Shown here: positions 48,976 to 59,637 of the stretch, one piece after another | How positions within the stretch are numbered: the stretch's first letter is position 1 | Layout of the letters: each line of letters starts with the position of its first letter | DNA from: Ulva prolifera | Lineage: Eukaryota; Chlorophyta; Ulvophyceae; Ulvales; Ulvaceae | Direction: 5' to 3' | Assembly (NCBI GenBank): GCA_023078555.1 | Contig: CM041202.1 | Span: 5,938,522 to 6,002,521 of the forward strand | DNA length: 64,000 bases | Notes under the pieces: generated by a model | Database searches by the model: none | Told to the model about the DNA's origin: nothing | What the model saw: the letters and a program-made list of their open reading frames with translations, nothing else | Translations under genes and position numbers: made by a program

Positions 48976-49397
48976 ATTTCTATATCAAGTGCATCGGGAC
49001 CTCAGCTGCGAGAATAACACGACGTGACGATGTAGGTATCTGATTCAATAGATTTTTATTTGATGCTCTTCAAGACCACGGCCATCGCTGACCATTGCAG
49101 CTGTGTCCGCCGAAGCATGTGGTGATGGGGGTGCACAGGCCGTTCACAAGGCGCTGTGTACCGTCGGGCCGCGCGGGGAACTTCCGCAGTCCAGAATGTG
49201 CTTTTGGAATTGACGCTCTGAACATGATCATCGCCAGTGGGCAACTGTGCTGTATTTTCCGCTGGTCTGCGCTTTCACACCGTCGACGTTCAAGGCTTGC
49301 TTGCAAAACGCCATCGCGCAGTAAGGAATTTGCGGCATTGAAGCAGTCTATATGAGTCGTAATTAAGATTTATTTCCGCTCAGATGTCGACGATTTG
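48976..49397. promoter_or_regulatory. Shared divergent promoter region, CoA carrier / AP-2 sigma
   Basis: This is 422 bp between the proposed carrier start (minus) and the AP-2 sigma ATG (plus). Both promoters and 5' UTRs must fit here if the first carrier exon is right. No TATA box stands out. An 86-codon plus frame (49095-49355) matches nothing I know. Confidence 0.35.
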
Positions 49398-51444
49398 ATG
49401 ATCAGGTGGTTCCTTCTACAAAATCGCGCTGGGCGCACACGCCTTGCCAAATACTACGTGCCAGTGGATGACGAAGCAAAGAGGCGAACAGAGTATGACG
49501 TATTCAAAGCTCTCAGCTCTCGAGAGAATAAGTGGTCGAATATCGCCGAGGTAAGTTGTTTTCGGCATGATGCCTGCTTTGCTTTGTCCATGTATACAGC
49601 GGCTAAGAGCCTGATAGCATGAAGAATGCACATTCTATAACATGCATGGTCAATTGTGAGTGGGAGTCATGCTGATCACGCTGTTTGCCAAGTCACGTTG
49701 ACAACGGTGGCCATCCTGTCAGCCAAACAAACCGCCATGCAGTTCCAAGACTACAAGCTGGTGTTCCGAAGATATGCTCATCTTTATTTCATTATGTGTC
49801 TCGACATGGGCGATAACGAGCTAGCGGCGCTGGAGGCCATCCACCTGTTCGTTGAGATCCTGGATCACTTTTTCACCTCGGTCACCGAGCTGGACATTGT
49901 CCTGAACTTCCACAAGGTAGGCACCTGCAACCTTTCTCATTGTTCTGTATCGCCATGTAGAGTAGCGCTTGTACAGCAATTTGTCAAGTTTCTATCATCC
50001 TGTACTCTGAGCAGTACTTCCAAGTTGAGCCCGCCAGCTGTCAGCCCAGATCTCATGTTCGCACCTTCAAAGCACTATCTGCACCTGCATCGGCATGCCA
50101 GCATTGGCTCATCTGAGAGCAGACCGCATCAAGCACATGTCTATCTTTGTCTTCCAGCTCCAAGACTTCCAGCAAGGGCAAAGCTGTCCTGGCCGCTAGA
50201 GCTCGAAATGATCCTGTTGATAAATCGAAGCCATAATGCACTTTGGCGTGGTGGCACATACATGCATCCCCTCTTGGGGAAAGGGCTGATGCGGCAGCAC
50301 TGTTTGGGGGACATTTACTTTTCTTTTCTGTCGTCGTGCCTACATGCGAGCCTGAAGCTCTGTGGTGGCATCATGGCAGCATCTACAAGTGTTGTACATA
50401 GACCAATGTAGCATTGTGGTTGGTACGTCTCACGCTGCAGCGGTGTGGGCATATCGGCACAGCCACAGAGCCGCTGACAGGCACAGCCTCGCACACGCCT
50501 GTGCCCCTTCTGGCTGGAGCACCAGTGTTGGGTCGCTTTGCAGCATTTCCAGGACTGCTACCCCGAAATTAGACCTGAATATTCGGAAAAATGTTCCATG
50601 TGATCGGGCCAGATGACCCAACACTGTGCTCCAGGGCCGGGGGTGCACGTCGGTGCTGACGCCGCTCAGCTTCCGCAATGCTGCGAGGACGTGCACTACA
50701 CCCCCTGGCATCACCCCCTGGCATCACCGGCTTCCCGCCCTCTGCCCTTCTGACACATGCACTTGAACACTCACTTTGCCAGCCACCACCAGCGTCCAGG
50801 GCGGGTGCCGCGGGCCGGAGTCCGGTTGCTCCCAGCCTACAGCGCTGCTGCCAGCTCACCATGTCTATCAGAAACCCTCATGCGATCTAGTGTGGAGTCC
50901 GACCCGTCAACGTGTTTGATGCGGTCGTGTGGAAGGGCTGGCCCGATGGTGTACCCCTTTGGCATGAGGTCGTCCGGGGTTGTGAATGTCCTGTAACGGG
51001 TCGGCCCAGTAGATCCAGATCGCTTTGAAAGCCAAGAGTGTCTTTTGCTGCCTGCTTGTGGCTACACAATCATGCATACGTCGTTCCTGTTCTTGATTTG
51101 CACACTGTTCCTGCGGTGCTACCTCCCCCCCCCCCCCCCCCCCCCCCCCCCCGCCCATTACCGTGTAACACGCACAATCATGTTCTGCGCATCACAACAC
51201 CCATGCGCTGCTCTGCACATTGCAACACACATGCATGCTCTGCACATTGCCACACACATGCATGCTCTGCACATCATAACACCCATGCATGCTCTGCACA
51301 TTGCAACACACGTGCGCTGACCTGGTGCAGGCGTACCTCATCCTCGACGAGTTCATCCTCGCGGGGGAGCTGCAGGAGAGCAGCAAGCAGGTCATCCTCG
51401 AGCGCATCAGCCAGCTCGAGGGCCACGGCCTCGCCCCCTCCTGA
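49398..51444 (+). CDS. AP2S1: AP-2 complex sigma subunit
   Basis: Three phase-0 exons: 49398-49550, 49743-49916, 51331-51444; 146 residues (family ~142). This is the small sigma chain of the AP-2 clathrin adaptor, which helps hold the tetramer together and binds acidic dileucine cargo signals in endocytosis at the plasma membrane. The start MIRWFLLQNRAGRTRLAKYY, the core YKLVFRRYAHLYF, the stretch DNELAALEAIHLFVEILDHFF, and the end AYLILDEFILAGELQESSKQ are diagnostic; AP-1 and AP-3 sigma differ at the N-terminus. The tail is a few residues longer than usual. Donors are gtaagt and gtaggc, without the GTGCG type common in its neighbours. The 1414-nt second intron carries a MITE, a poly(C) run and a tandem array. 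Confidence 0.96.
50523..50626 (-). mobile_element. hAT-like MITE in AP-2 sigma intron 2
   Basis: This is 104 bp with 12-bp inverted ends cagtgttgggtc and the near match gacccaacactg. The interior is the reverse complement of the copy at 58967-59068. The flanks tggagcac and tgctccag are not a direct duplication but almost mirror each other, so the perceived inverted repeat runs past the element. Confidence 0.75.
51125..51152 (+). repeat. Poly(C) run, 28 bp
   Basis: Twenty-eight consecutive C lie in AP-2 sigma intron 2, 178 bp before exon 3, on the transcribed strand. Confidence 0.9.
51185..51312 (+). repeat. Tandem array of 26-27 bp units
   Basis: About four to five units of the type ctctgcacattgcaacac plus acatgcatg, starting near 51211, 51238, 51264 and 51290. 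The array ends about 20 bp before AP-2 sigma exon 3 and so replaces the usual polypyrimidine tract region. Confidence 0.85.
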
Positions 51445-51784
51445 ACAACCGGCTCCCCTCGCCCGAGCTCGTCAACTCGGCCGCCGCACCTGCCGCGTCG
51501 ACTGATGCACGTCGACTGATGGCAGCAACGCAGCCCGGTGCTTCGGTGCCACCGTGCCTGTGCGGCTCATGATCAGACGTGGCGGTGCCACTGCGGCACA
51601 TGCGGCGCGCTGTGGTGCTGGCAGGCGTCTAGAAGCAGGCAGGCTCGCGGCGATGCCGCATGCGGGACCGGCGCACGGGTCTCGTGTGCATTGTGTTGGG
51701 CTCACAGAGGGTAGGAGATGGTCGGTGGGTGCATGCGTGCGGGTGGCTGCACAGTGGGGGTGTGCAACCTGCAGTGTCCCGTGC

Positions 51785-51787
<3 letters not shown>

Positions 51788-51866
<79 letters not shown>
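51788..51866 (+). repeat. (TG)n microsatellite, about 39 units
   Basis: An uninterrupted 79-bp TG run, likely polymorphic and able to adopt Z-DNA. Confidence 0.97.
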
Positions 51867-51867
<1 letters not shown>

Positions 51868-53173
51868 ACTGCTGTCGATATGGTGGTGTAGGTGCTGCAG
51901 CCGGGAGTGAGACCTGGAAGGGAGACGAGGTTTACTGCAGCATGGCGGCGGAGATTCCAAGGCAGTTCGATGCTTGTTGAGCCAGGACTGCTTTGCGCAT
52001 TGCGATGTTCCGGCGAGATAGCGGTTATGCAGCCGTGTGGGGCTGTCGAAGCAGGTACCTGTGGACAGGGTGCAGTATCTGCACGGACTGGACAAGCGTA
52101 CTACGGTCGTCCTAGTCGACCGATGAACAGGATTGACAGCCCTGCACGGCGCTTCGTTCTTAGCTGTCCTGTATATGGTGACAAAACAGTGACATACGCC
52201 CCCGAGGCCTGCGCGTGCTGCTCCGTTGTGGACCGCCCAAAGCAATGCCGTGCATGCGCCCACACATCGCCACTGGACGATAGCATTCCCAGAATGACCG
52301 CCTTCCTGGCGTGATTACAAACACCCGCTTGGACGAGATACTTCAGAAACCGAATCCGAGGGCGCAGGGCCCAATGCATGGCCATGGCCGCTGTGTCTCG
52401 CTGCTCTGTCACCGCAGAGCCCCTGGCCACTCCACCTGTCTGAGCTACAGCAGCCTCTACTGGCACATCGCTTGACATCTCTGGCAGCAGCGCATCAGGC
52501 TGGGCTGCACCCACCCGGGGAGGCGGACTGCTGCGGCAGACAGGACCCAGAATGTGCGGAGAACGTGGCGCAAGCTAAAGCGCGAGGCGGTGCTGGAGGA
52601 AGGGGGCGCAGCTGCACTGAAGCCACTTTCAGGTACTTCGAGCTCTGGAGCGACACCTCGGTGGACTATACAGCTGCAAGGTGGTCCTGGGGCAGGTCGC
52701 GGGTGCAGCGTCATGCAGGGGCCGCCCTTTTTCGAGACCCTTAGCTTATGCCTGCACCTGTGCACATCACACCAGGATGGGATGAGCAACATCTGAGCGT
52801 GCAGCGTCTCGCTCTGCAGACCCTGCTTGCGTGCAGGCCCATCTCAGTCTATTCCTGCCATTGCCGTAACACTTGAAGCAGATGAACACAGCTCGGGTGC
52901 ATGTCAGCTGTGCCCCGAGACTCTGCTGGCTGTGCACTGTCCATGTTTCATGGACTTGTGTTGAACGGTGGCATGGGACGTCCGCTGGGCATGTGTGCGG
53001 GAGGCTCTGACAACCCAGCGCCTGACTGATTATGCTGCTCAATCAAATTCTAGAGCTCCACATTCCTTGCACGCGGGCGAAGCCCATCGCAATCAGCACA
53101 TCAGCAAGTCCATGCGTATGGTCTGCATGCATGGTGTGCTTGCAGGCATCTGACTGCTGCACATCTGTGATAG

Positions 53174-53275
53174 CATGGATGTGCAGCATGGATGTGCAGA
53201 GCGTGTGCACAAACAAGGCATGTGCAGCATGGATGTGCAGAGCGTGTGCACAAACAAGGCATGTGCAGAGAATCT
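53174..53275 (+). repeat. Tandem array, 41-bp unit, about 2.5 copies
   Basis: Units begin gatgtgcagagcgtgtgcac at 53191 and 53232 and continue aaacaaggcatgtgcag. The copies are identical over the shared length. Confidence 0.9.
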
Positions 53276-53535
53276 GTGCACAGCAGGGGGACTTCTCACA
53301 AATAGAAAAAATGCCCCGAGGGTGTTTGTTGAACTCATACCATACAAGCTTGCAGGAAAACTCAGGGAGCAGTGCACATGGCAGCGGACAAAAGCCTGAA
53401 ACATGATGCTGTGTGAGATCTTTGTATTTGGGACTCTGGTGCTGCTTTAGACATATCAGTCTCGCACAAGTCAGCTTCAGGCAGGTTGCTAGAGCACAGA
53501 ACAGCTCGATCGGCGCTCTGGCAAAAGGAAATTGT

Positions 53536-54115
53536 CACCAGTGTGTGTGTTACAAGGACAAAGGCAGCAAGTCGGGCAGCACCGCGAAAGGAGCAAGCAG
53601 ACGAAGCAAACACCAAGACACCCACGAACATCTCACCCATCACCGGCGCAACAAGCGACACAGATCCGCAGACCGCCAAGCACACACCCACACACCAGCG
53701 CACACACGCACAGACCCACACACCCACAAACCCAAACCCACACACGCGCACGCACAAACCCCACGGCCGACACACAACATCACAACCACCAGCACCACAA
53801 CGCCCGCCGCCGTACGACAGGGCCAAACCCAACACACTGCTGCCTGAGGCCGCCCATCATGGCCGCCCGATTGCCGGGGGCCGCCCTGGCCCCAAGACCC
53901 ACCCCCACCCCACCAAGCCACAGCACACCACGCCAGCCCGGCACACCGCCGCGCAGCCCCGCCGGCCCACGCCGCACCGCACCTAGGACACTGCATCGCC
54001 CAAGCCGGTCCGCAGTCCCCGCACATGCCAACGAAGGCATCCCGCACACCCATCGGACCCGTCGGACCCCGAAGGCATCCCGCACACCCATCGGACCCGC
54101 ACACCAGTGTGTGTG
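53536..54115 (-). mobile_element. Retroposon RB, 552 bp, with 14-bp target duplication
   Basis: CACCAGTGTGTGTG occurs at 53536-53549 and 54102-54115. The element between (53550-54101) starts ttacaaggacaaagg, as in the copies at 11810 and 25162, and matches the 11.8-kb copy closely for about 510 bp. Its other end differs and contains a short internal repeat (cgaaggcatcccgcacaccc, twice). Confidence 0.85.
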
Positions 54116-55620
54116 CAAGCAGACTCGCGAGCGATTGACACACAGATGACAATGCGTGGAAGCCACCACATGACCATGGCAGCTGCCGACGCTTACACAG
54201 CGCAAAGCAGCAGTACAACTGTAGACACGTGCAGTCAGCAGGGATGCGCTGCCGGCGAAAGCGACGCCCGGCCTGGCTAGGCTGACGCGCGTCTGCATCA
54301 CGTCCGTCCCCATGTATGGACCTTGCCTCGAGATGCGCCTTGAGGCCTCGCGACAGACTATGAAATGCACTCGGCTTGTGGCCACCAGACCAGCGCCTGC
54401 GGCCCAGTGCTGTTGGGGCCAGCTTTTGGTGCTGGCGCTCGCACTCGTCAATGTCCCTGGGAGACTGGGGACGCACTGGTTTATACATATATGGAAACGT
54501 TCATAGATGCTGTTGAGTCTAAGGCTCTGCAAGGGTGCATGTATGCCCAATCCAGCAGAGCATCCTGAGATACACGCATCGCCCAACCCGCCAGCAATTG
54601 CTCGTCCAGACCGAACCGACTCAGCGACATTATACGATTTTTTAATTCCAACAATGTCGTCTCAGCGCTGCCCATCCTAACGCTATCACTGGGCAAACAG
54701 CTAGCGCGGCACTGCTTGGCACCTGGGTGATCGGCAAACGATCTGCGAACTCCAGGGCCGCGTTGGCCACAACGCGAACAGGTGCGGGACTCCAAGTGCA
54801 GCCTCTATGCTCCTTTCAGTGCCGACACCGTATGCTTCCTGTGCTGTTTCATTGCGACCTGAGTTGCCGCGGCTCGCCAAGTGCATTCGAGCAGAGTCTC
54901 AGGCGAGGCGATGTGGCTGGAGCAGCACATGCCGCTACTTGGGCCGGTCGGCGGCTGCTTTCCTGGAAGCGTTAATCATGATCTCTTTGTGCAGCATAGT
55001 GGCCGTATATGGTCTTTGCCCCGTCTACCCACGGTTGCAGCATTGGCCAGAGACCAGTGCGCTGGTCAAGCTCCAACACCGTCTCAGAACGCCGCGCAAC
55101 GACTCGAATGAACTTGCTCTCCGAGCAGTCGCAAGAGAGTACACGTATTTTAGATATATCAATATGCTGTGATGTGTCGCTTGAGGCTCAGCGTGACGAG
55201 CCATGCAGCACGTTGACAGCACGAGTACGCATGTGGTCAACCTGAGAGTGCACTCTCAACTGAATTGCCATTCCTTTGGTACACACAGTCATCGAAGTGC
55301 CTGCGCCCACGTGCCACTGTATCAGCAGCGTACGGCAGGCGTGAGACATACTGTAGGTGCAACAATGCTGCCCCGCAGCAGTGGAGTTTTCAGACTTGTT
55401 TCCTGCAACAAACACTCAACAGCAGCCTGCACACTGTGATGCCATCTGGACGCTGAACCACCTGTGCCACCTTGTGGCCAATACCCATGTACACACGCCA
55501 GATCCCACGACATCCATGCACACCGTCGTGTCACCACTGCATGCTCATTGCCGCAGCTCGTGCTCAAACACACAGTGACGCCTACGCCACTCTTGCAGGG
55601 CTGCACGGCGCCCGGTGCCA

Positions 55621-56100
55621 ATGAAGACCTTCCAGGAGCTGTACGACGAGACACTGCAGGCACGCAAGGAGCGCGGCCCCTGCGCCGTCGCTGCGGACCT
55701 GGAGCCGCACGTGGGCGCAACCCGCTGGCGAAACGGGGGCGAAGTCCTCGCATGGGAACGGCCGTTCCTGGAGCGCAAGAGGCGGTACGCCAGCCGCGGA
55801 GGCACACTGGCACAGCCTTCCTTCTGGAGCCACCAGGCGTGGAGTCTCGCGAGGAGCTGCTGCTGCTGCCTGCTCGGGGCCCTCGCGCGCTGCGGGTGCT
55901 GCGGCCCGATCCCCGCAGACATCTCGGCCCGCATGCATGTGAACTTCCTGTACCTCTTCTACGTCGAGCAGCACGGGCTCGCCTCGGCGGAGAAGAGGCT
56001 CATGCATGCGTTCAAAGTTGTGCACACCGGGGCGGACGGCGAAGGGGAGGCGACGTATCGAGCGTTTGCCAACGGGGTCGTGGAGGGGGTGCTCGTCTGA
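55621..56100 (+). CDS. Unrecognised protein, possible terminal exon
   Basis: A 159-codon GC-rich frame from MKTFQELYDETLQARKERG to EGVLV, with codon use like the genuine exons nearby. A tcttgcag acceptor ends at 55598 and the frame stays open from there to the ATG, so this may be the last exon of a longer gene whose upstream exons I could not find. The middle has a cysteine cluster (SCCCCLLGALARCGCCG), and a more ordinary stretch (RMHVNFLYLFYVEQHGLASAEKRL) follows. No family is recognised. The cysteine-rich part could hide an unspliced intron. Confidence 0.4.
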   Translation: MKTFQELYDETLQARKERGPCAVAADLEPHVGATRWRNGGEVLAWERPFLERKRRYASRGGTLAQPSFWSHQAWSLARSCCCCLLGALARCGCCGPIPADISARMHVNFLYLFYVEQHGLASAEKRLMHAFKVVHTGADGEGEATYRAFANGVVEGVLV

Positions 56101-56398
56101 GCTGAGGGAGTGAACTGCTGCAACTGCAGCTGTGAGGCCCGGAGTGACCCCCTGGATGAGCCTGTGACGATGGTGTAGACCACTGAGAGAGCCTATGGTG
56201 CATTCCCCCTAGCTGAGGTAGGTCACGGGTGCTTATGCTGCTCCCCCGGGCAGTACACGGAGCCATGTGCATGATCTGATTCGATAGAACGGCCGTGTTC
56301 GCCTGTGCGGCGTGGAACCTACAAGCTGCCTGTAATGAATTGACAACCGTTGATCGTAGCCTACAGGCTGGATCTCGAGATGCCGGAGCAGTGTGCTG

Positions 56399-56446
56399 CG
56401 GCCCCCCGGCCACAACAGCTGCGCAGCTGTTGTGGCCGGGGGGCCG
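56399..56446. repeat. Perfect 48-bp palindrome
   Basis: Two 24-bp arms, 56399-56422 and 56423-56446, meet at gctgc/gcagc. They are very GC-rich (cggccccccggcc at the ends). The palindrome lies 300 bp after the 55.6-kb ORF. Confidence 0.97.
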
Positions 56447-57142
56447 TGGACGCCGCGGTCGCTGCGTGTAACTGCTGCGCCAATGATGGGCCAGAGCTGG
56501 CGGGTCGCTGGAAGTGGCGTCCGCGTGTATGCATGCGCATGCATGTGCACAGCGAGGCGGGGCACCCCGTCTCATTCTGGCAGTTCACTCTGTGAGAGCC
56601 GAACCATGTACACCGCCACCACGCGGAGGTCCAGGTGGCGTGTGGGCGGCGCGGGTGACGTAAATGTGTTTCTTATATTATGATCTCTAGATGATCTCTC
56701 CTCAATGCTGCAACATGTAGCTGCGGTGTGGGCTGCTGCAGCCCAGGCTAGCTCTGCTGCCTCATGCCCTACACAGCCCATGCGGGAACACCGAGCATGG
56801 GTGCCCCACCAGTGCCCGCGGCCTGGGCTATCGCCTTTGTGGCAGTTGCCGCACCGTCCAGCTCCAACACTAGCAGCGAGCAATCTGAACCGGGTGCAGC
56901 TGGGGTGTCCTGCGGACTTTGCAGTGGAACAGCACGACCTGAAGGCTGTTGAGAGCATATGCCGCATCTCACACCTGCCTCGATGCATGCGTGTCCGTTG
57001 CCACAGCTGATCGAAATGACAATGTCGCGTTGCTCAACACCGTCTTACTATACAGACATACCTCAAGCTGTGTGACTAAAGAGATACAGACTCACCTCCA
57101 GCTGCAATCATATCGGTGCAGCAGTGGTAAGGCCCGCAAAAG
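56447..57142. other. Intergenic, nothing recognised
   Basis: Short frames only. It contains a cluster of RY-alternating sequence (tatgcatgcgcatgcatgtg near 56530). No repeat copy of the main families was noticed. Confidence 0.5.
57138..57141 (-). terminator. Pol III oligo(T) terminator
   Basis: TTTT on the minus strand begins two bases after the tRNA-Arg discriminator base. Confidence 0.8.
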
Positions 57143-57215
57143 TGACGGAACCAGGGATCGAACCTGGAATCTTCTGTTCCGTAGACAGATGCCTTATCCA
57201 TTGGGCCATACCGCC
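57143..57215 (-). tRNA. trnR-ACG: tRNA-Arg (anticodon ACG)
   Basis: A 73-nt minus-strand gene with no intron. The acceptor arm is GGCGGTA with TTCCGTC (one T-T mismatch, one G-T pair) and discriminator A. The A box is TGGCCCAATGG. The anticodon stem TCTGT/ACAGA encloses CTACGGA, giving ACG, which is read as Arg (A34 normally becomes inosine). The T arm is CCAGG TTCGATC CCTGG with B box GGTTCGATCCC. TTTT, a pol III terminator, follows at 57141-57138. CCA is not encoded, as expected for a nuclear gene. Confidence 0.96.
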
Positions 57216-58966
57216 ATTGCGATTTCATACGACCGATGCAACTTTGGGGGAAAATACAAACTATAAATATATACAAATGTTCTTTAGTCCGTGTTTTATC
57301 AGTGTGGAAGATGGTATTCATTGACGCTTCTGCCTGCACCTGCTGTGGTACATCTGAGATGCTGCCCACTGGCTCGTGTTATCTGATCTTTTGAGACATC
57401 GGGTAGGCTTACCGGATGCCGCAGCTAAATTCAGCACACTGAAACGTAACACGTTTGCTTAGCTGACCATTCTGAGATGGCATATCAGTCCACGCAGTAT
57501 TAGTGGTACTGGAGAGGAAGCTTGCCATGCTAGTGCTTAACCTGCGCAAGCCGTGCGAGAAGCGTGTCTGTAATAACTCTGATCATCGCTCTACATCGCT
57601 TCAGGCCCAAAAACGCCATCTCAACATATATCTTGCATTCTGAAAGCTTTCCCGGACATCCTTCTCGATACCTGACCCGTTCGCCCTGCAATCAGCTGGT
57701 CTAGGTACTCGTCCGCGTCCATGGGCCCGCAGAGCGATTAGCGCAGCCTAGAAGACTCAAGTTCGGTACGACATGCTGTCAGCAAATGTCGGAAATTCAA
57801 CGTGCCGTGGATTTTCTCTTCATGAATACGTCGCGCTCGGGCTGACATCTCGGACGCTCTGTGTGGCGACATGCAAGTCAAAGCAACCTGCGGTTCTCAT
57901 ATGTGAAGGTTCATGTACGGAATAATGCTCCCAGTGCTTGGCACTGTCTGCCATGGATTGACAGATCTCTGCCTGCCAGGACGGGCCACTTTGAACGTGT
58001 GACACAGGTGGCCAGCAAACTGAATTCCCTCATTAGTGAACTCTCTGGATGTGGCCTCACGTTGATCCCCGCACAGTGGCACGACTTCTGCAGAGACTCT
58101 TGCACTCCAGCCACATGACGTGCACCCAGGTACCACACGTTTCTCCTGGTACTCCTCCCAGCCGCCCGAAAATTTGACGCTCTGCGCTGCCGCTGCCTGT
58201 CCGTGATACCACGCAGCAATCGCTGCCGCTGCCTGTCCTAGACTTGCGCGCAGTCCATGCCGTGCCACCTGCGTCGGCCTCCCTGAATCTTCCTGCATAA
58301 TACCACGCAGCCATCGTCGGCGTCTCCTGTCGGAGACTACGCAGTGGCCCGACCTGGACATCTTCACTCCGGACTGGACCTTCCCGCTGCATGCAGCATG
58401 AGGGTGCCACGCGTTGGCTGCAGCCTTGCACATTTGTCCTGCTAATGCGCAGCCCCTAGCAGCAAGCGCTGCGGCACACTAGTAGTGCTGGCGGCGGTGC
58501 ATGCATGGGCGGGCGACCCCAGGCCTGTGCAGCGCGGTCCCCTAGTCCCCCTCCCGGCCGTGGACAGTCCCACCAGATCAGGAGCCGGCCGGTCCAGATT
58601 CCGCCTTCGGCACCATGCATGGCCCCGTCGTAGCAACGTCCCGATACGTGTCCTCATCCTACACAGGAGGCTGATCGCTGGCGGGCACACGGTGCGGCCC
58701 GGCGCGCCACACGTCCGCCAGCCCCCGCGGACTCCGGCTCATTCGGGATATAAATCAAAACAGCGCAAGCCCCGATGGTCCTGCTAGAGTGTGTTACAGA
58801 AGAGTGCATGGGTGCAGACATGTTTTCGCAAATAAAATCTCTCCCGAATCGTGATCCTGCCAGAGCGGTGTATATCAGGATCAGCGAGGGTATCTGGCAA
58901 GCATCTGCTGGACTTCCAGGAGCACCAGGGCGCATGCCTCGCGGCCGTGGCCACAGCCGCGGCATC

Positions 58967-59068
58967 CAGTGTTGGGTCATCGGGCCCGATCACATAGAAC
59001 AATTCCGAATATTCAGATCTAATTTCGGGGTGGCAATCGTGGAAAAGCTGCAGAGCCACCCAACACTG
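58967..59068 (+). mobile_element. hAT-like MITE, 102 bp, intact ends
   Basis: The ends are cagtgttgggt and acccaacactg (11-bp perfect inverted repeats). The 8-bp flanks are gcggcatc (58959-58966) and gcggtatc (59069-59076), matching at 7 of 8 positions. Terminal CAG and an 8-bp target duplication are the marks of the hAT superfamily. The element is too short to code for a transposase and would need one from elsewhere. Relatives are at 13588, 35541, 50523 and, as a vague remnant, about 30345-30445. Confidence 0.8.
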
Positions 59069-59595
59069 GCGGTATCACATGGCTGCGGCATTGAGCGCAT
59101 GTGTGATCCACTGCACACAGACAATGCCATACAGCTCATGTGCCGGAGAACACAGTCCCGGCCACATGCCGTCCATGAACGTGGTGCCACGGGAACTACA
59201 TAGTATGTACTTCTTGTGGGTACTTGACCCACAACCTTCGAGTCCCAACCGCAGGCCGAGCTGCGCCAAAGGGGCCGTGGCACGCATGTAGCGCTGACAT
59301 GCATGCACACGGTGAGCATGCTGGCATATTCTTCTTGATGGTGTGTACTGGAGGGCAGTTTCTATACTGTTGCCTCAAGTGCAAGCAATGGTGTGCAATC
59401 AGTAAACAGGAAGGGCACTGGCGGTTCGCAGTCGTAAGCAGAAGCCTGAGCTCGGAGTCCAGATGCGCGTTGCTCTTTGTAAGTGCATAACAACTGCATT
59501 ATCCTTGGGCCGACCTGCTTGTAATGCTTTGGAGCCCAGACGGGTTGAGCGAACCTTGGGCTGGGTCACCTTGGTGGAATGCCCCAGCCACCCCG

Positions 59596-59637
<42 letters not shown>
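59596..59637 (+). repeat. Poly(C) run, 42 bp
   Basis: Forty-two consecutive C, preceded by accccg. This is the longest homopolymer in the window, and its length is probably unreliable in assembly. Confidence 0.9.

Larger units (their letters stand above)
51445..55598. other. No nameable gene; microsatellite and repeats
   Basis: A minus-strand frame at 52101-52514 (137 codons), the plus frame near 52554 and a frame at 54807-55172 look somewhat protein-like but have no recognised family or splice partners. The region contains a (TG)n array, a tandem array and a retroposon, listed separately. Confidence 0.45.

Noticed and set aside
51472-52263. 263-codon minus-strand frame
   Set aside because: Its centre is the translation of the (TG)n microsatellite as Thr-His repeats.
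3700-54000. CRISPR-like arrays
   Set aside because: The tandem arrays (6348, 41913, 51185, 53174) are contiguous head-to-tail copies without unique spacers, and the genome is eukaryotic.
57650-57726. Possible minus-strand first exon MDADEYLDQLIAG with a gtatcg donor, beside the tRNA
   Set aside because: Downstream pieces would have to be 26-nt microexons, and no family could be assigned.
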